Assembly: GCA_002733805.1 (NCBI GenBank)
Contig: NVXG01000001.1
Location: 1-64,000 of the forward strand
Reading direction: 5' to 3'
DNA from: Robiginitomaculum sp.
GTDB taxonomy: Bacteria; Pseudomonadota; Alphaproteobacteria; Caulobacterales; Maricaulaceae
DNA length: 64,000 nucleotides
Below, one piece after another: positions 63,486 through 64,000 of this stretch. Position 1 is the first letter of the stretch. Each line of letters starts with the position of its first letter. Made by a program: the position numbers and the translations under genes. The notes beneath the pieces are model-generated. The model was not told the origin of the DNA. It was given only the letters and a program-made list of their open reading frames with translations, and ran no database searches.

Positions 63486-64000
63486 GTGTCAAAAAAACAA
63501 CCACCCGGCAAACGTGCGCCCCAGCAGGAAACTCGCCTCAAATTGTTGACGAGCGGCGCGGCTGCGTTTGCCCGATCCGGCGTGGGCGGGGCCCGCATTA
63601 CCGAGATCGCGCGCGAAGCCGGAATCGCTGTCGGTACGTTCTATTTGTACTTCGACGACAAGACCGCGCTGTACAAGGAGGTCATGCAGCAGGGGACCAA
63701 ACAGATTATTGCATTACTGTTGGACGAATCCGACCGTGATACGCAGGACGCGCTTGATACAGATCGACAGCGCAATATTCGCGCCATGACCAAAGTCGTT
63801 GAGTTTGCACGAGGCAATGCCGATCTATTTCGACTGCTCTTGTCACGAGGCGCACCGAATGACCCCTTGCAACGACAATTGGTTGACCTGATTGCCCAAG
63901 TGCGCTGCGAGCAATTGGAAAAAGGCAAAAAAACCGGTCGGTTCTTTGTAAATATCCACCCGGAAATTACCGCGCGCGGTGAAATTGGGTTCGTTTATCA
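63486..64000 (+). CDS. TetR-family regulator, cut by window end
   Basis: From a GTG (or the TTG just before it) the frame stays open to the window end for 171 codons. It has a TetR HTH: ETRLKLLTSGAAAFARSGVG, then ARITEIAREAGIAVGTFYLY and FDDKTALYKEVM. The ligand domain begins with a helical stretch containing VVEFARGNADLFRLLLSRG. The C-terminus is missing. The target is unknown; AcrR/FabR-like lipid or efflux control is possible. Confidence 0.85.
   Translation, partial: MSKKQPPGKRAPQQETRLKLLTSGAAAFARSGVGGARITEIAREAGIAVGTFYLYFDDKTALYKEVMQQGTKQIIALLLDESDRDTQDALDTDRQRNIRAMTKVVEFARGNADLFRLLLSRGAPNDPLQRQLVDLIAQVRCEQLEKGKKTGRFFVNIHPEITARGEIGFVY

Overview
The window looks like a piece of an alphaproteobacterial chromosome. 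The reasons are a CbbR-linked Calvin operon with form II RuBisCO, a CpdR-type single-domain response regulator, a stand-alone Hpt protein, a BigR/SqrR-type persulfide sensor next to a persulfide dioxygenase, a RutR-type regulator beside a reductive pyrimidine operon, and a cobalamin riboswitch in front of btuBFCD. I cannot fix the genus. No carboxysome, photosystem or form I RuBisCO gene is in the window.

Layout. 1-548 is non-coding and repeat-rich. 549-3903 (minus) holds a carboxylate-amine ligase, an N-formylglutamate amidohydrolase-like protein and an MFS carrier. 4012-13497 is the Calvin cycle locus: divergent cbbR, then cbbF-P-T-A-M-E-Z-Y. 13562-16625 is a tightly coupled hydrolase/amino-acid permease/SDR operon. 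16641-22558 (minus) is gltBD. 22717-32714 (minus) is a complete reductive uracil/thymine degradation locus: rutR, preT, preA, an omega-aminotransferase, mmsA, beta-ureidopropionase, an NCS1 carrier and hydA. It runs from pyrimidine uptake to beta-alanine and then acetyl-/propionyl-CoA, with glutamate synthase just downstream.

32715-33708 is a decayed, repeat-bearing stretch next to tRNA-Ser(GGA), with a duplicate of the tRNA 3' end. 33840-39550 carries msrA, an AhpD-like protein, a cold-shock protein, UDP-sulfoquinovose synthase, galU and glmM. At 39613-43475 there is an intact-looking 3.86 kb IS1595-family transposon with perfect 24-bp terminal inverted repeats and six cargo genes, inserted into a dispersed GC-rich repeat.

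43558-52404 carries a phosphohexomutase, gpmA, an Hpt protein, a small heat-shock protein, a lipoprotein methyltransferase/SCP2/lipase operon, hisN, an XRE regulator, a second N-formylglutamate amidohydrolase-like protein and cpdR. tRNA-Val(GAC) is followed at once by eight tandem copies of a 46-47 bp hairpin-forming repeat (52585-52964), then a cytoplasmic chemoreceptor with a CZB domain. 54654-56357 is the sulfide/persulfide module. 56366-61930 (minus) is the riboswitch-controlled B12 uptake operon with an FkbM methyltransferase at its end. A WecG/TagA glycosyltransferase follows, then about 660 bp of non-coding repeat sequence and a TetR gene cut by the window end.

The most unusual items are the cargo transposon with its palindrome-rich divergent promoter, the tandem hairpin array behind tRNA-Val, and a non-coding element found in two diverged copies near the two ends of the window. 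All functional calls rest on reading motifs by eye; no database search was run.
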